Of a DNA stretch of 48,679 nt, positions 24,980-32,247 are shown one piece after another (the first letter of the stretch is position 1; every line of letters begins with the position of its first letter). The position numbers and the translations under genes are program-made. Source of the DNA: Alteribacillus sp041949975 (GTDB lineage Bacteria > Bacillota > Bacilli > Bacillales > Marinococcaceae). Under the pieces are notes generated by a model that ran no database searches, was not told the origin of the DNA, and saw only the letters and a program-made list of their open reading frames with translations. The stretch covers positions 1 to 48,679 of the forward strand of contig NZ_JBHFQG010000030.1 in the NCBI RefSeq assembly GCF_041949975.1, read 5' to 3'.

Positions 24980-26703
24980 GGCTTAATCCCCTCCATTTCA
25001 TGATGACCTTTGCCAGGAGCAATCATCGGATACACATTTTCATCTTTATGAACACGGCAGTCCATTAAAACAGGCCCCTCGTAATTTAATGCTTCTCGTA
25101 AAGCTCCTTGCATTTCATTTGGATCTTCAATCTTCCAACCCTTGATGTTATATGCTTCGGCCATTTTCACGAAATCCGGCTGTACCGGGAAGAGCGAGTT
25201 GGAATACCGTTCTTCATAGAACAGCTGCTGCCATTGCCGAACCATTCCAAGAGAGGCATTGTTAACAAGAATGATTTTGACTGGAAGATTTAATTCCTGC
25301 AGTACTGACATTTCCTGAGCTGTCATTTGAAAGCCTGCATCTCCAAGGACAGCTACAACCTGTTTATCCGGCTCTGCAAATTGTGCTCCGATAGCAGATG
25401 GAAAACCAAATCCCATCGTGCCGAGTCCTCCAGAAGTAACCCAGCAGTTTGGTTTATCAAACTTATAGTATTGAGCAGCCCACATTTGATGCTGTCCTAC
25501 ATCTGTAGTAACGACGGCTTCTCCCTGAGTCTCTTCGTAAATCATTTCGATAAGTCTCTGCGGCTTTAAAGAATTTCCTTCTTCTTTATACCAGAGAGGA
25601 TATTCTGTTTCCCACTTGTTAATCTGTTCTTTCCAATCTGTACACTCACATGGAGTGCCGTTCACATCATAAAGCATGCGAAGGGCTTCTTTAGCGTCTC
25701 CAACCACCGGAATGGCCGTTTCTACATTTTTACCGATTTCTGCTGGATCAATATCAATATGAGCTATCTTAGCTTCTGGAGCAAAATGTTTGAGGTTTCC
25801 TGTGACACGGTCATCAAACCGGGCTCCAATACTGATTAAAAGGTCTGCCTCATGCAGGGCCATGTTTGCTGCGTAAGTACCGTGCATTCCAGCCATCCCC
25901 AAAGAAAGATTATGATTTCCTGGAAAAGCTCCTAAACCAAGCAATGTGCTTGCTACCGGTATTTTCTGCTGTTCAACGTAGTTAAGAAGCTCTTTGGCTC
26001 CGCCAGCATGAAGAACACCAGCCCCGGCTAATATAACCGGTTTTTTTGCTTTCGTGACAGCTTCAGCAAGCTTTTTAATTTGAAGTTTATTCGGCATAAC
26101 CGTCGGCTGATAACCCGGAAGATCTACTTCCTGATCATAGTTGAAAAAGCCGCTTGCTGTGGAAACATCTTTAGGCAGATCAATCAACACTGGCCCTGGA
26201 CGCCCTGTCGTTGCGATATGAAAAGCTTCTTTAATAATTCTTGGAAGCTCTTCAACATCTCTGACTTGGAAGTTATGTTTTGTGATTGGCATAGTGACAC
26301 CCACCACGTCAGCTTCCTGAAATGCATCTGTTCCAATTACTGATGTGGCAACTTGACCGGTAATAACCACCATTGGCAAGGAATCTATCATTGCATCAGC
26401 TATGCCGGTTATAACATTAGTAGCTCCAGGCCCTGAAGTTACAACACATACTCCCGGCTTCCCTGATACCCGTGCATACCCTTCTGCTGCATGAACTGCT
26501 CCTTGTTCGTGACGAGCGAGGATATGCCGAATTCCGGTCCGATAAATTTCATCGTAGGTAGGAAGAATGGCTCCCCCTGGATAACCAAAGATGACATCCA
26601 CTTTTTCCCTTGCCAATGCTTGAATGAGCATGCTTGATCCTGTCATTTCTTGATTTTCCACTTTCAATTCGCGTCCATTTACCTCTTTTACTTTTGGACT
26701 CAT
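24976..26703 (-). CDS. ilvB: Acetolactate synthase large (catalytic) subunit IlvB
   Basis: Thiamine-diphosphate enzyme making acetolactate and acetohydroxybutyrate. The 575-residue protein has FGYPGGAILPTYDEIY with the catalytic glutamate region (RHEQGAVHAAEGYAR), GARFDDRVTGNL, and the ThDP motif GDAGFQMTAQE ... NNASLGMVRQWQ. I start at the ATG at 26703 (MSPKVKEVNG), which follows AAGGAGGAAGC by a good distance. The reading frame is open to 26841, but those 46 codons are the T-box terminator itself, so the extension is not protein. It is the first gene of the operon. Confidence 0.97.
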   Translation of the reverse strand: MSPKVKEVNGRELKVENQEMTGSSMLIQALAREKVDVIFGYPGGAILPTYDEIYRTGIRHILARHEQGAVHAAEGYARVSGKPGVCVVTSGPGATNVITGIADAMIDSLPMVVITGQVATSVIGTDAFQEADVVGVTMPITKHNFQVRDVEELPRIIKEAFHIATTGRPGPVLIDLPKDVSTASGFFNYDQEVDLPGYQPTVMPNKLQIKKLAEAVTKAKKPVILAGAGVLHAGGAKELLNYVEQQKIPVASTLLGLGAFPGNHNLSLGMAGMHGTYAANMALHEADLLISIGARFDDRVTGNLKHFAPEAKIAHIDIDPAEIGKNVETAIPVVGDAKEALRMLYDVNGTPCECTDWKEQINKWETEYPLWYKEEGNSLKPQRLIEMIYEETQGEAVVTTDVGQHQMWAAQYYKFDKPNCWVTSGGLGTMGFGFPSAIGAQFAEPDKQVVAVLGDAGFQMTAQEMSVLQELNLPVKIILVNNASLGMVRQWQQLFYEERYSNSLFPVQPDFVKMAEAYNIKGWKIEDPNEMQGALREALNYEGPVLMDCRVHKDENVYPMIAPGKGHHEMEGIKP

Positions 26704-26749
26704 CTCTGCTTCCTCCTTATTACCGGTAACGGCTTTTGTATTTCTTAAA

Positions 26750-27060
26750 AGTAAAAAAAAATCTTTCCACCCATTTCGGCCAGGGATAACCTGACCGAAG
26801 GGGTGAAAAGATTTGCTTTTCACGGTACCACCCTTCTTCACGGCTGTTAAGCCGCCTCAGCAACGAATCTTTTTGCTCCGTTTGTTTTGATAACGGGTGG
26901 ATTGTACAGCTGCACCCGGCTTTTGCTACTGGACTGTCCTTTCACAAAAGCACTCGGAGGTGAGTTCATTTCCGGCGGTCACACCGCATCTCAGCTTACA
27001 CGGCTCTCTGTTGAAACCTGATACCGAAAATTACTTTTCCTCTTCTGCGTGTTTTTTTAA
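26750..27060 (-). promoter_or_regulatory. T-box leader of the ilv-leu operon, leucine specifier
   Basis: The T-box sequence AAGGGTGGTACCGTG lies at 26821-26835 on the minus strand. A long terminator follows (26753-26814; AAATCTTTTCACCC...GGGTGGAAAGATTT plus T-run). Upstream, the stem I region contains GCTGAGAT (AG-bulge type) and the specifier context GAACTCACC. CTC at 26962-26964 is read as a leucine codon. Uncharged tRNA-Leu should pair here and with the T-box to switch to antitermination. The stem I boundary is approximate. Confidence 0.92.
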
Positions 27061-27105
27061 TAATAACAAATTTTGCTCAATATTTCATGGTTTTTATTAA
27101 TTCTT

Positions 27106-28011
27106 TTATCCTACTTCTACTTCTGAAGCGGAAGGATAAACTTTCACTCCGTCTTCCACTACTTTATGGCGGAAAGCATCGAGAAGCCGCTTTGTTTCTG
27201 TTCCCGGCTTGCCGTCACCGATAATACGGCCGTCAACTTTCACTACTGCAATTACTTCTGCAGCTGTCCCAGTCAAGAAGACTTCATCTGCTGTGTACAA
27301 ATCATGACGGGTAAATGGCTCTTCTTTTAATTCATACCCTAAATCCTCAGCCAGCTCAATAATAGCTTGACGGGTGATGCCTTCTAAAGCTCCTATATAT
27401 CCAGGTGGTGTATAAAGAACACTATCTCTGAGAATAAAAATATTGTCTGCAGAGCCTTCGGCAACATAGCCCTCATTATTAAGCATCAGTGCTTCACTTA
27501 CCCCTGCAAGGCTTGCTTCTATTTTTACTAATATATTATTAAGATAATTTAACGATTTAACTTTCGGACTCAATACATCCGGCCGGTTCCGTCTTGTCGC
27601 AACCGTTATGATCTCCAATCCGTTTTCATATAATTCCTTCGGATAAATCGCCAGTTCCTCTGCTATCACTATTAATTGGGGTGCGACACAGGAAGCAGGA
27701 TCGAGTCCGAGATTGCCTACTCCTCGAGAAACGACCAAACGGATATATGCATTGTTCAGTTCATTTTTTTTCAGGGTTTCAACAATGATTTCACTCATTT
27801 CTTCCATCGTATGAGGAATTTCGAGCATAATAGATTTAGCTGAATTGTAAAGACGTATTAAATGCTCTTCTAGCTTGTAGACATTCCCATTGTATACACG
27901 GATACCTTCAAATACTCCATCTCCGTATAAGAATCCGTGGTCATAAACAGAAATTTTAGCATCTTCTTTTTTTACAAATTCCCCATTTAAATATATCCAT
28001 TGCTCACCCAC
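27106..28011 (-). CDS. ilvE: Branched-chain amino acid aminotransferase IlvE
   Basis: Class IV PLP aminotransferase interconverting branched-chain amino and keto acids. The 301-residue protein begins with WIYLNGEFVKKEDAKISVYD, shows HGFLYGDGVFEGIRVY, the PLP lysine in SPKVKSLNYLNNIL, and VAEGSADNIFILRD and EVFLTGTAAEVIAV in the cofactor site. The GTG start at 28011 follows AGGGGTGA by 7 nt. It lies directly upstream of the T-box leader with its own promoter, so it can be made when the ilv-leu operon is shut off, though readthrough may join the two. Confidence 0.95.
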   Translation of the reverse strand: MGEQWIYLNGEFVKKEDAKISVYDHGFLYGDGVFEGIRVYNGNVYKLEEHLIRLYNSAKSIMLEIPHTMEEMSEIIVETLKKNELNNAYIRLVVSRGVGNLGLDPASCVAPQLIVIAEELAIYPKELYENGLEIITVATRRNRPDVLSPKVKSLNYLNNILVKIEASLAGVSEALMLNNEGYVAEGSADNIFILRDSVLYTPPGYIGALEGITRQAIIELAEDLGYELKEEPFTRHDLYTADEVFLTGTAAEVIAVVKVDGRIIGDGKPGTETKRLLDAFRHKVVEDGVKVYPSASEVEVG

Positions 28012-28133
28012 TTCTAATCACCCCTGATGTACTCTTAAAATTAGCTCTCTCTGTTCTGCCTGCCTGCATTTTTGATGTTTTTTTCAGGAAGGCAAATGTG
28101 TTTCTGTTGGCGACAAAAACGTGTTTGACGTTT

Positions 28134-28162
28134 ATAATACGCCGTTTGTCTTTTCCGGTCAA
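28134..28162 (-). promoter_or_regulatory. Sigma-A promoter of ilvE
   Basis: TTGACC (28157-28162), a 17-nt spacer, and TATTAT (28134-28139) on the minus strand, about 120 nt before ilvE. Confidence 0.7.
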
Positions 28163-28379
28163 CCACTTTTTAAAAATTATTAGACGATTCAAATTAATGC
28201 GCTAATTAATGTATGCGTTTACACTTAGATAAAACAGGGTATAAGAGCATTTTAAAATTTCTTAAAATAGGCAGATGAGTGATTATTCAGCCACTATAAA
28301 TTTGCTGCTAAACTGTATGACGCTTATGAAAAAAGTATATTACTAAACATGGAAAGATTTTTTTGGAGAGGATGATTTT
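28163..28379. other. Divergent intergenic region between ilvE and the SRAP gene
   Basis: AT-rich, no ORF. A plus-strand TTGCTG / TTATGA pair with a 16-nt spacer around 28300-28330 may be the promoter of the SRAP gene, but it is weak. I saw no LexA-type operator. Confidence 0.25.
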
Positions 28380-29051
28380 ATGTGTGGAAGATTTACATTA
28401 TCGGAAGACGTAAAAGAGATAGAAAAAAGATTCGATGTTGACCACACCGTCGTCGATAACTATGAACCGAGCTTTAACATTGCCCCTTCTCAACATATAT
28501 TGGCAATTGTAAACGATGGAAAACATAACCGTCTTGGTACATTAAAATGGGGACTCATCCCGGTTTGGGCAAAAGATGAAAAAATAGGGTATAAGCTGAT
28601 CAATGCAAGAGGAGAAACTATTCATCAAAAAAACAGCTTCAAGCAAGCCTTTAGAAAACGCCGGTGTATCATCCCGACTGATGGCTTTTACGAATGGAAA
28701 AAATATGATGGAAAAAAGAAACAGCCATATCGTATCTACTTAAAAAATGAAAAAGTCTTCGGATTTGCCGGGCTGTGGGAGAAATGGACAAATGATCAAG
28801 GAGAGGATGTATTTACCTGTACGATCATTACGACAAAAGCAAATGAGTTTATGCGTGACATTCATGATCGGATGCCTGTGATTCTTTCAAAAGCAAATGA
28901 AAAAGTATGGCTGGACCCTGCGGTTCAAAATACAGAGGAATTAACCTCGTTATTAACTCCTCTTGATTCTTCTCTTATGACAGCTTATCAAGTGTCTTCT
29001 GACGTAAATAACCCTAAAAATAACTACGCTGGTTTGCTCAATTCTTTATGA
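28380..29051 (+). CDS. SRAP (YedK/HMCES-type) abasic-site DNA-protein crosslinking protein
   Basis: A 223-residue SRAP-domain protein. The family shields abasic sites in single-stranded DNA by forming a crosslink through the N-terminal cysteine (family knowledge). Visible features are Cys2 in MCGRFTLSED (the initiator Met must be removed), NIAPSQHILAI, KWGLIPVWAKD, NARGETIHQKNSFKQAF and CIIPTDGFYEWKK. The conserved histidine region HDRMPVILSK is also present. TTGGAGAGG precedes the ATG. It is monocistronic on the plus strand, and no partner gene is adjacent. B. subtilis relatives are called yoqW/yoaM. Confidence 0.93.
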   Translation: MCGRFTLSEDVKEIEKRFDVDHTVVDNYEPSFNIAPSQHILAIVNDGKHNRLGTLKWGLIPVWAKDEKIGYKLINARGETIHQKNSFKQAFRKRRCIIPTDGFYEWKKYDGKKKQPYRIYLKNEKVFGFAGLWEKWTNDQGEDVFTCTIITTKANEFMRDIHDRMPVILSKANEKVWLDPAVQNTEELTSLLTPLDSSLMTAYQVSSDVNNPKNNYAGLLNSL

Positions 29052-29556
29052 TACGTAACCAGGTGACATTCATGTGATGGTATACGTTGGATTTATTGGC
29101 TGCTTTGTGGGACTGGCTCCCTCAGTGTTTCATGAGTGCCGGCATGAGCGGACGCTATGGGATGAGATAGCAGGGTTCAAGAAACTCTCCTTGGTTGCCG
29201 GGGCGAGTCTGTTTCGATCAAGCGAGATTCATTAAGCTGGTTGGTTACCATTCTTGGCGACTTATCATTAGAACGGGATTCATAAGGTTACCGCTGGAAA
29301 AGCGGTGACGGTCAATCGGGCATTATGAACCTTCCTTGGATACCCTTCCTCGATGGATTATTTTCAGAACGGGATCCATATATCCTTCTTACTTACCTCG
29401 GACGACAATTCATTGAAAGATCGGGATCCATATTAGCTTCATAATTGCGCGCTTAGACGATTACCTGGAAGCTCGGGCACTATGAACGTTTCGTGCAACC
29501 AATATCGGTAAGGCTCCAGCACTCTACCCAGGGTTCAAAGTCAAGAAACTTAAAAC
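29052..29556. repeat. Degenerate tandem array, about ten units of ~52 nt
   Basis: On the minus strand a block like ATGAATCCCGTTCT recurs at a near-constant interval. Plus-strand anchors are near 29064, 29124, 29172, 29223, 29274, 29317, 29370, 29422, 29474 and 29530 (spacings mostly 51-53, with exceptions near 43, 48, 56 and 60). Variants include ATGGATCCCGTTCT, ATGGATCCCGATCT, TTCATAATGCCCGATT and TTGAACCCTGC. Some units also share GTCGCC and GGTAACCAA upstream of the block. The period is not a multiple of three and units are too diverged for CRISPR. A 52-codon plus-strand ORF (29077-29235) overlaps three units and is probably chance. The outermost units are the least certain. Confidence 0.6.
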
Positions 29557-29557
29557 A

Positions 29558-29603
29558 AAAAAAGGATACCCTCAAGTAACTGCATACTTGAAGACATCCT
29601 TTG
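29558..29603 (-). terminator. Terminator of the tRNA-Arg gene
   Basis: On the minus strand AAAGGATGTCTTCAAGTA pairs with TACTTGAGGGTATCCTTT (two small mismatched positions), followed by TTTTTT. It lies 14 nt past the encoded CCA end. Confidence 0.8.
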
Positions 29604-29616
29604 CTTATGTAAGGTA

Positions 29617-30035
29617 TGGCGTCCCAGGAGAGATTCGAACTCCCGACCAACGGCTTAGCTTACCACTATGGCTTTCGCCACCAACAAATATGTTGTTTGT
29701 AGTCTGGACTATATCTTCACCATTTCAGGTGCGACACGTATAGTCTCTACGGAACCTCACGATAATCAGCTGCCTGATTATTCTTTAGGGCTTCTACCCT
29801 CAAGTAGATAGTTGATGCCATATTATCTAATCAGCTTGAGCCTTTAAAACCCCTAAATCTCCCTTATTTTGGTATGATCACTCGTTTCCGGAGATCGTAA
29901 GTTTCCTCGGTGTTGCCATCAGCATGATCTGTTAAGGTTCCACCGATATAGTGTCGTCCACTCTATAAGTTTCGTTTCCTTATAGAGGCTCCTATTCTTG
30001 AAGGCCGTTGCTCTATCCTGCTGAGCTACTGGGAC
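29617..30035 (-). tRNA. tRNA-Arg(UCU) interrupted by a group I intron
   Basis: The two exons are 30035-30001 (35 nt) and 29658-29617 (42 nt). Joined, they give a full 77-nt cloverleaf. The acceptor GTCCCAG pairs with CTGGGAC, and the D arm is GCTC/GAGC. The anticodon stem is ACGGC/GCCGT with loop CTTCTAA, giving anticodon TCT. The T arm is GGGAG/CTCTC with TTCGAAT, the discriminator is G, and CCA is encoded. It should read AGA (and AGG). The intron sits between U34 and C35. A strong promoter lies upstream and a terminator downstream, so it is a single-gene unit. It can function only after splicing. Confidence 0.92.
29659..30000 (-). ncRNA. Group I self-splicing intron (342 nt) in the tRNA-Arg anticodon loop
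   Basis: Read on the minus strand, the 5' exon ends in U and the intron ends in G, as group I requires. P1 can form between exon GGCCTT and intron GGAGCC, with U-G at the splice site. P2 is CTCTATAAG/CTTATAGAG. P3 is CGACAC/GTGTCG. P7 is GACTA/TAGTC in the classic contexts AGAGACTATA and GAAGATATAGTCC. P8 is CACC-TGAAAT-GGTG. A P9-type hairpin TGGC-GAAA-GCCA has a GNRA loop. CGGTG/CACCG fits P4. There is no room for a homing endonuclease and no ORF. The subgroup is not assigned by eye. Confidence 0.9.
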
Positions 30036-30072
30036 ATATTAAATTTTGTGCTGTCTTTCAGCGACATATATT

Positions 30073-30101
30073 ATAATATTATATTCTTCGTTCTAAGTCA
30101 A
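30073..30101 (-). promoter_or_regulatory. Sigma-A promoter of the intron-containing tRNA
   Basis: TTGACT (30096-30101), a 17-nt spacer, TATTAT (30073-30078), about 38 nt before the tRNA 5' end. A near-consensus, strong promoter. Confidence 0.8.
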
Positions 30102-30145
30102 CCGCCTTTTCAGATAAAAATTCTTTCAATAAAAGCATCCGAAAT

Positions 30146-30168
30146 CAGCTAGGAAAAAACCCTAGCTG
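30146..30168 (-). terminator. Hairpin after ysnB
   Basis: CAGCTAGG and CCTAGCTG, an 8-bp perfect stem with a T-rich loop, just past the ysnB stop. The T-run after it is poor (ATTTC), so it is a weak terminator. Confidence 0.45.
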
Positions 30169-30174
30169 CACGGT

Positions 30175-30699
30175 CTAAGCTTTATCAACCGGGAAAATTT
30201 TGTGAAGAGTATGGATTTCTTCTCCGCTTGCCCGCTCGAAAAATTGCACTTTTGCTTCTCCTTCTTTATCAAAAGAGGCCATCGCATATGTTTGTTCCGG
30301 ACGATTTCTAGGAAGCAGCAGGCTTCCGGGATTCACAAATATGACTCCGTTTTCTTCAAAAGCAGCGGCCACATGACTGTGCCCAAAACATGCAAGACGT
30401 GAAGAATTCTCCTCTGCACGGTAGGAAAGCGGAACATGAGACATTTTCACATTATATAAATGACCATGGGTCACGTAAAAGCGTATTCCGTTTACTTCTT
30501 CTGTGATGTCTTCTGGAAATTCCCCGGGGATATCGCAGTTCCCCTCTACCGTATACGTATCCCGCAGGATTGGAGAAGACTTTTTGAGTTCCGAATCTCC
30601 ACAATGAATGACAGCGTCCACTTCTTGCCGATGTCTTAAAATTACTTCTTCTACTTCTCTTTCACTTCCATGGCTGTCACTTAAAATCAAGCATTTCAT
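30175..30699 (-). CDS. ysnB: YsnB-type metallophosphoesterase (MJ0936/YfcE family)
   Basis: A 174-residue calcineurin-like phosphoesterase. The metal ligands are all present: LSDSHGS near the N terminus, HCGD, VEGNCD, THGH and FGHSHVA. A FVNPGSLLLPRN segment typical of the YfcE family follows. The natural substrate is not known; the family hydrolyses model phosphodiesters. I start at the ATG at 30699 (MKCLILSDSHG), 8 nt after AAGGAGAGG; an in-frame extension to 30723 adds eight residues through that site. It is the last gene of the rph-ysnA-ysnB group and directly follows ysnA. Confidence 0.92.
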   Translation of the reverse strand: MKCLILSDSHGSEREVEEVILRHRQEVDAVIHCGDSELKKSSPILRDTYTVEGNCDIPGEFPEDITEEVNGIRFYVTHGHLYNVKMSHVPLSYRAEENSSRLACFGHSHVAAAFEENGVIFVNPGSLLLPRNRPEQTYAMASFDKEGEAKVQFFERASGEEIHTLHKIFPVDKA

Positions 30700-30722
30700 T
30701 ATTAGAGCCTCTCCTTCATCCA

Positions 30723-31310
30723 TTAGCTGAATATGTTATGCCAGTCTTTTTGTAACTGTTGAAGGGCGTCATAGCGGTGGCTGATTTTGTTTTTTTCTTC
30801 AGGTGAAAGCTCAGCCATTGTTGAGTTTTTTTCAGGAAGATAAAAAATAGGATCATAACCAAATCCTTCGTGGCCAGACTTGAAAAAAGCAATCCTTCCT
30901 TCGCACGTCCCGCGATAGAGATATGTTTTTTCAGGAACAGCCACTGCAATGACACAGACAAATCGTGCCGTTCTATTTTCTTCAGGCACGCCTTTAAGCT
31001 CTTCTAACACTTTGTTGATATTATCTTCATCATTTTTATCAGGACCTGCATAACGAGCCGAATAAATACCAGGCCGGCCATTCAAAGCATCAATTTCCAG
31101 CCCAGAATCATCAGCAATAGCCGGGTTCCCCAGTTGTTCTAAAACGGCTTCTGCTTTTAACGCAGCATTTTCCTCAAAGGTACTGCCTGTTTCTGCGATA
31201 TCCTCAAATGTTATATCAAGAAGGGACTGGACGCTAATGTCATCCCCTAATATGTGTTTGAACTCTTTTACTTTCCCTTGATTTTTTGAAGCTACAATAA
31301 TATTTTGCAT
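30723..31310 (-). CDS. ysnA: dITP/XTP pyrophosphatase RdgB (YsnA)
   Basis: Non-canonical purine NTP pyrophosphatase that clears dITP, XTP and ITP from the nucleotide pool. The 195-residue Ham1-family protein starts with IIVASKNQGKVKEF. It contains ADDSGLEIDALNGRPGIYSARYAG and GHEGFGYDPIFYLPE, the substrate-binding signature, and ends with SHRYDALQQL. AAAAGGAAG precedes the ATG, which lies 2 bp past the rph stop. Identity is firm; rdgB is the E. coli name. Confidence 0.96.
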   Translation of the reverse strand: MQNIIVASKNQGKVKEFKHILGDDISVQSLLDITFEDIAETGSTFEENAALKAEAVLEQLGNPAIADDSGLEIDALNGRPGIYSARYAGPDKNDEDNINKVLEELKGVPEENRTARFVCVIAVAVPEKTYLYRGTCEGRIAFFKSGHEGFGYDPIFYLPEKNSTMAELSPEEKNKISHRYDALQQLQKDWHNIFS

Positions 31311-31312
31311 GG

Positions 31313-32077
31313 TTAAGCTTCCTTTTCTTCTGTGTTTCTTCCAATTTGTTCGGCGGTTTCCCCGAGAACTGCTTTTTGTACGAGGAAAAGTTCCTTCATT
31401 CCTTTTTCCCCAATATCGAGCAGGCGATTCAGTTGTTCCCTGGAATAAGAGGCTTCTTCCCCTGTTCCCTGCAGCTCTACGAACTTTCCGTTTCCCGTCA
31501 TCACAATATTCATGTCCACTTCAGCCGAAGCGTCTTCTGTATAGCATAAGTCTAGCAATTCTTTTTGTTCAGGGTCAACTCCCACTGATACAGCTGCTAG
31601 ATAGTCTGTGATAGGAAATGTTTTTATCTTTTCAGCATCCTTGTATTGTTTCAAAGCCATTACCATTGCTACAAAAGCTCCCGTAATAGAAGCAGTACGC
31701 GTGCCTCCATCTGCTTGAATAACATCACAATCAACCCAAATGGTCCGCTCGCCGATTTTTGTTAGATCAACCACTGAACGCAAAGAACGGCCGATCAGCC
31801 GCTGGATTTCCATGGTTCGTCCACTAAGCTTCCCTTTTGCCGCCTCTCTTATATTTCGTTGTTCTGTGGCCCTTGGAAGCATGGAATATTCCGCGGCAAT
31901 CCAGCCTTTTTTGCTTCCGCGCATAAAAGGCGGCACCCGGTCTTCAATGCTGGCTGTACAAATTACTTTTGTTTCACCAACAGTAATGAGAACCGATCCT
32001 TCCGGGTGCTTTAAAAATTCTGTATCAATTGTAACCGGACGCAGTTCATCCAATTCTCTTCCATCTGCTCTTGTCAT
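31313..32077 (-). CDS. rph: Ribonuclease PH
   Basis: Phosphorolytic 3'-5' exoribonuclease that trims tRNA 3' ends. The 254-residue protein shows the RNase PH fold motifs: RADGRELDELRPVTI, GSVLITVGETKVICTASIE, the phosphate-binding arginine region RTASITGAFVA, and DLCYTEDASAEVDMNIVMT. GKFVELQGTGEEASYSREQL lies near the end. AAGGAGG lies 5 nt before the ATG. It heads the rph-ysnA-ysnB group and follows the gerM terminator. Confidence 0.97.
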   Translation of the reverse strand: MTRADGRELDELRPVTIDTEFLKHPEGSVLITVGETKVICTASIEDRVPPFMRGSKKGWIAAEYSMLPRATEQRNIREAAKGKLSGRTMEIQRLIGRSLRSVVDLTKIGERTIWVDCDVIQADGGTRTASITGAFVAMVMALKQYKDAEKIKTFPITDYLAAVSVGVDPEQKELLDLCYTEDASAEVDMNIVMTGNGKFVELQGTGEEASYSREQLNRLLDIGEKGMKELFLVQKAVLGETAEQIGRNTEEKEA

Positions 32078-32157
32078 ATATATCCTCCTTAATAATGTTA
32101 ACCTAAAGCGCCATTTATGATTATTACTAAGGCACTGGAGGGGGATTACTCACACAT

Positions 32158-32163
32158 ATTATA
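32158..32163 (-). promoter_or_regulatory. Probable -10 box for rph
   Basis: A perfect TATAAT sits between the gerM terminator and rph on the minus strand, but the -35 region is only T-rich. Promoter activity is likely weak or activator-dependent. Confidence 0.35.
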
Positions 32164-32180
32164 CCCCTATTGTCTGCCAA

Positions 32181-32208
32181 TAAAAAGAAGGCAGCAAAGC
32201 CGCCTTAT
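32181..32208 (-). terminator. Terminator of gerM
   Basis: AAGGCGGC-TTT-GCTGCCTT hairpin followed by CTTTTTA on the minus strand. Confidence 0.7.
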
Positions 32209-32247
32209 AGGAGCGCTATTGATTATAGCAAATTTTTCTTTTCAGTG

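Noticed and set aside
24462..24986. 174-codon plus-strand open frame
   Set aside because: Exact antisense shadow of ilvH with no ribosome site and no domain.
26704..26841. 46-residue N-terminal extension of IlvB
   Set aside because: These codons are the T-box terminator hairpin. The ATG at 26703 has the ribosome site and gives the usual protein length.
28004..28192. 62-codon minus-strand frame upstream of ilvE
   Set aside because: It covers the ilvE promoter and ribosome site, has no plausible start signal and no similarity I recognise.
29052..29556. CRISPR array
   Set aside because: The recurring block is short and varies between units, the intervals vary, and no identical repeats of 24-40 nt or cas genes are present.
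29659..30000. Insertion sequence or group II intron disrupting the tRNA
   Set aside because: There is no transposase frame, no target duplication, and no group II GTGYG/AY ends or domain V. The P3-P7-P8 core and U/G boundaries fit group I.
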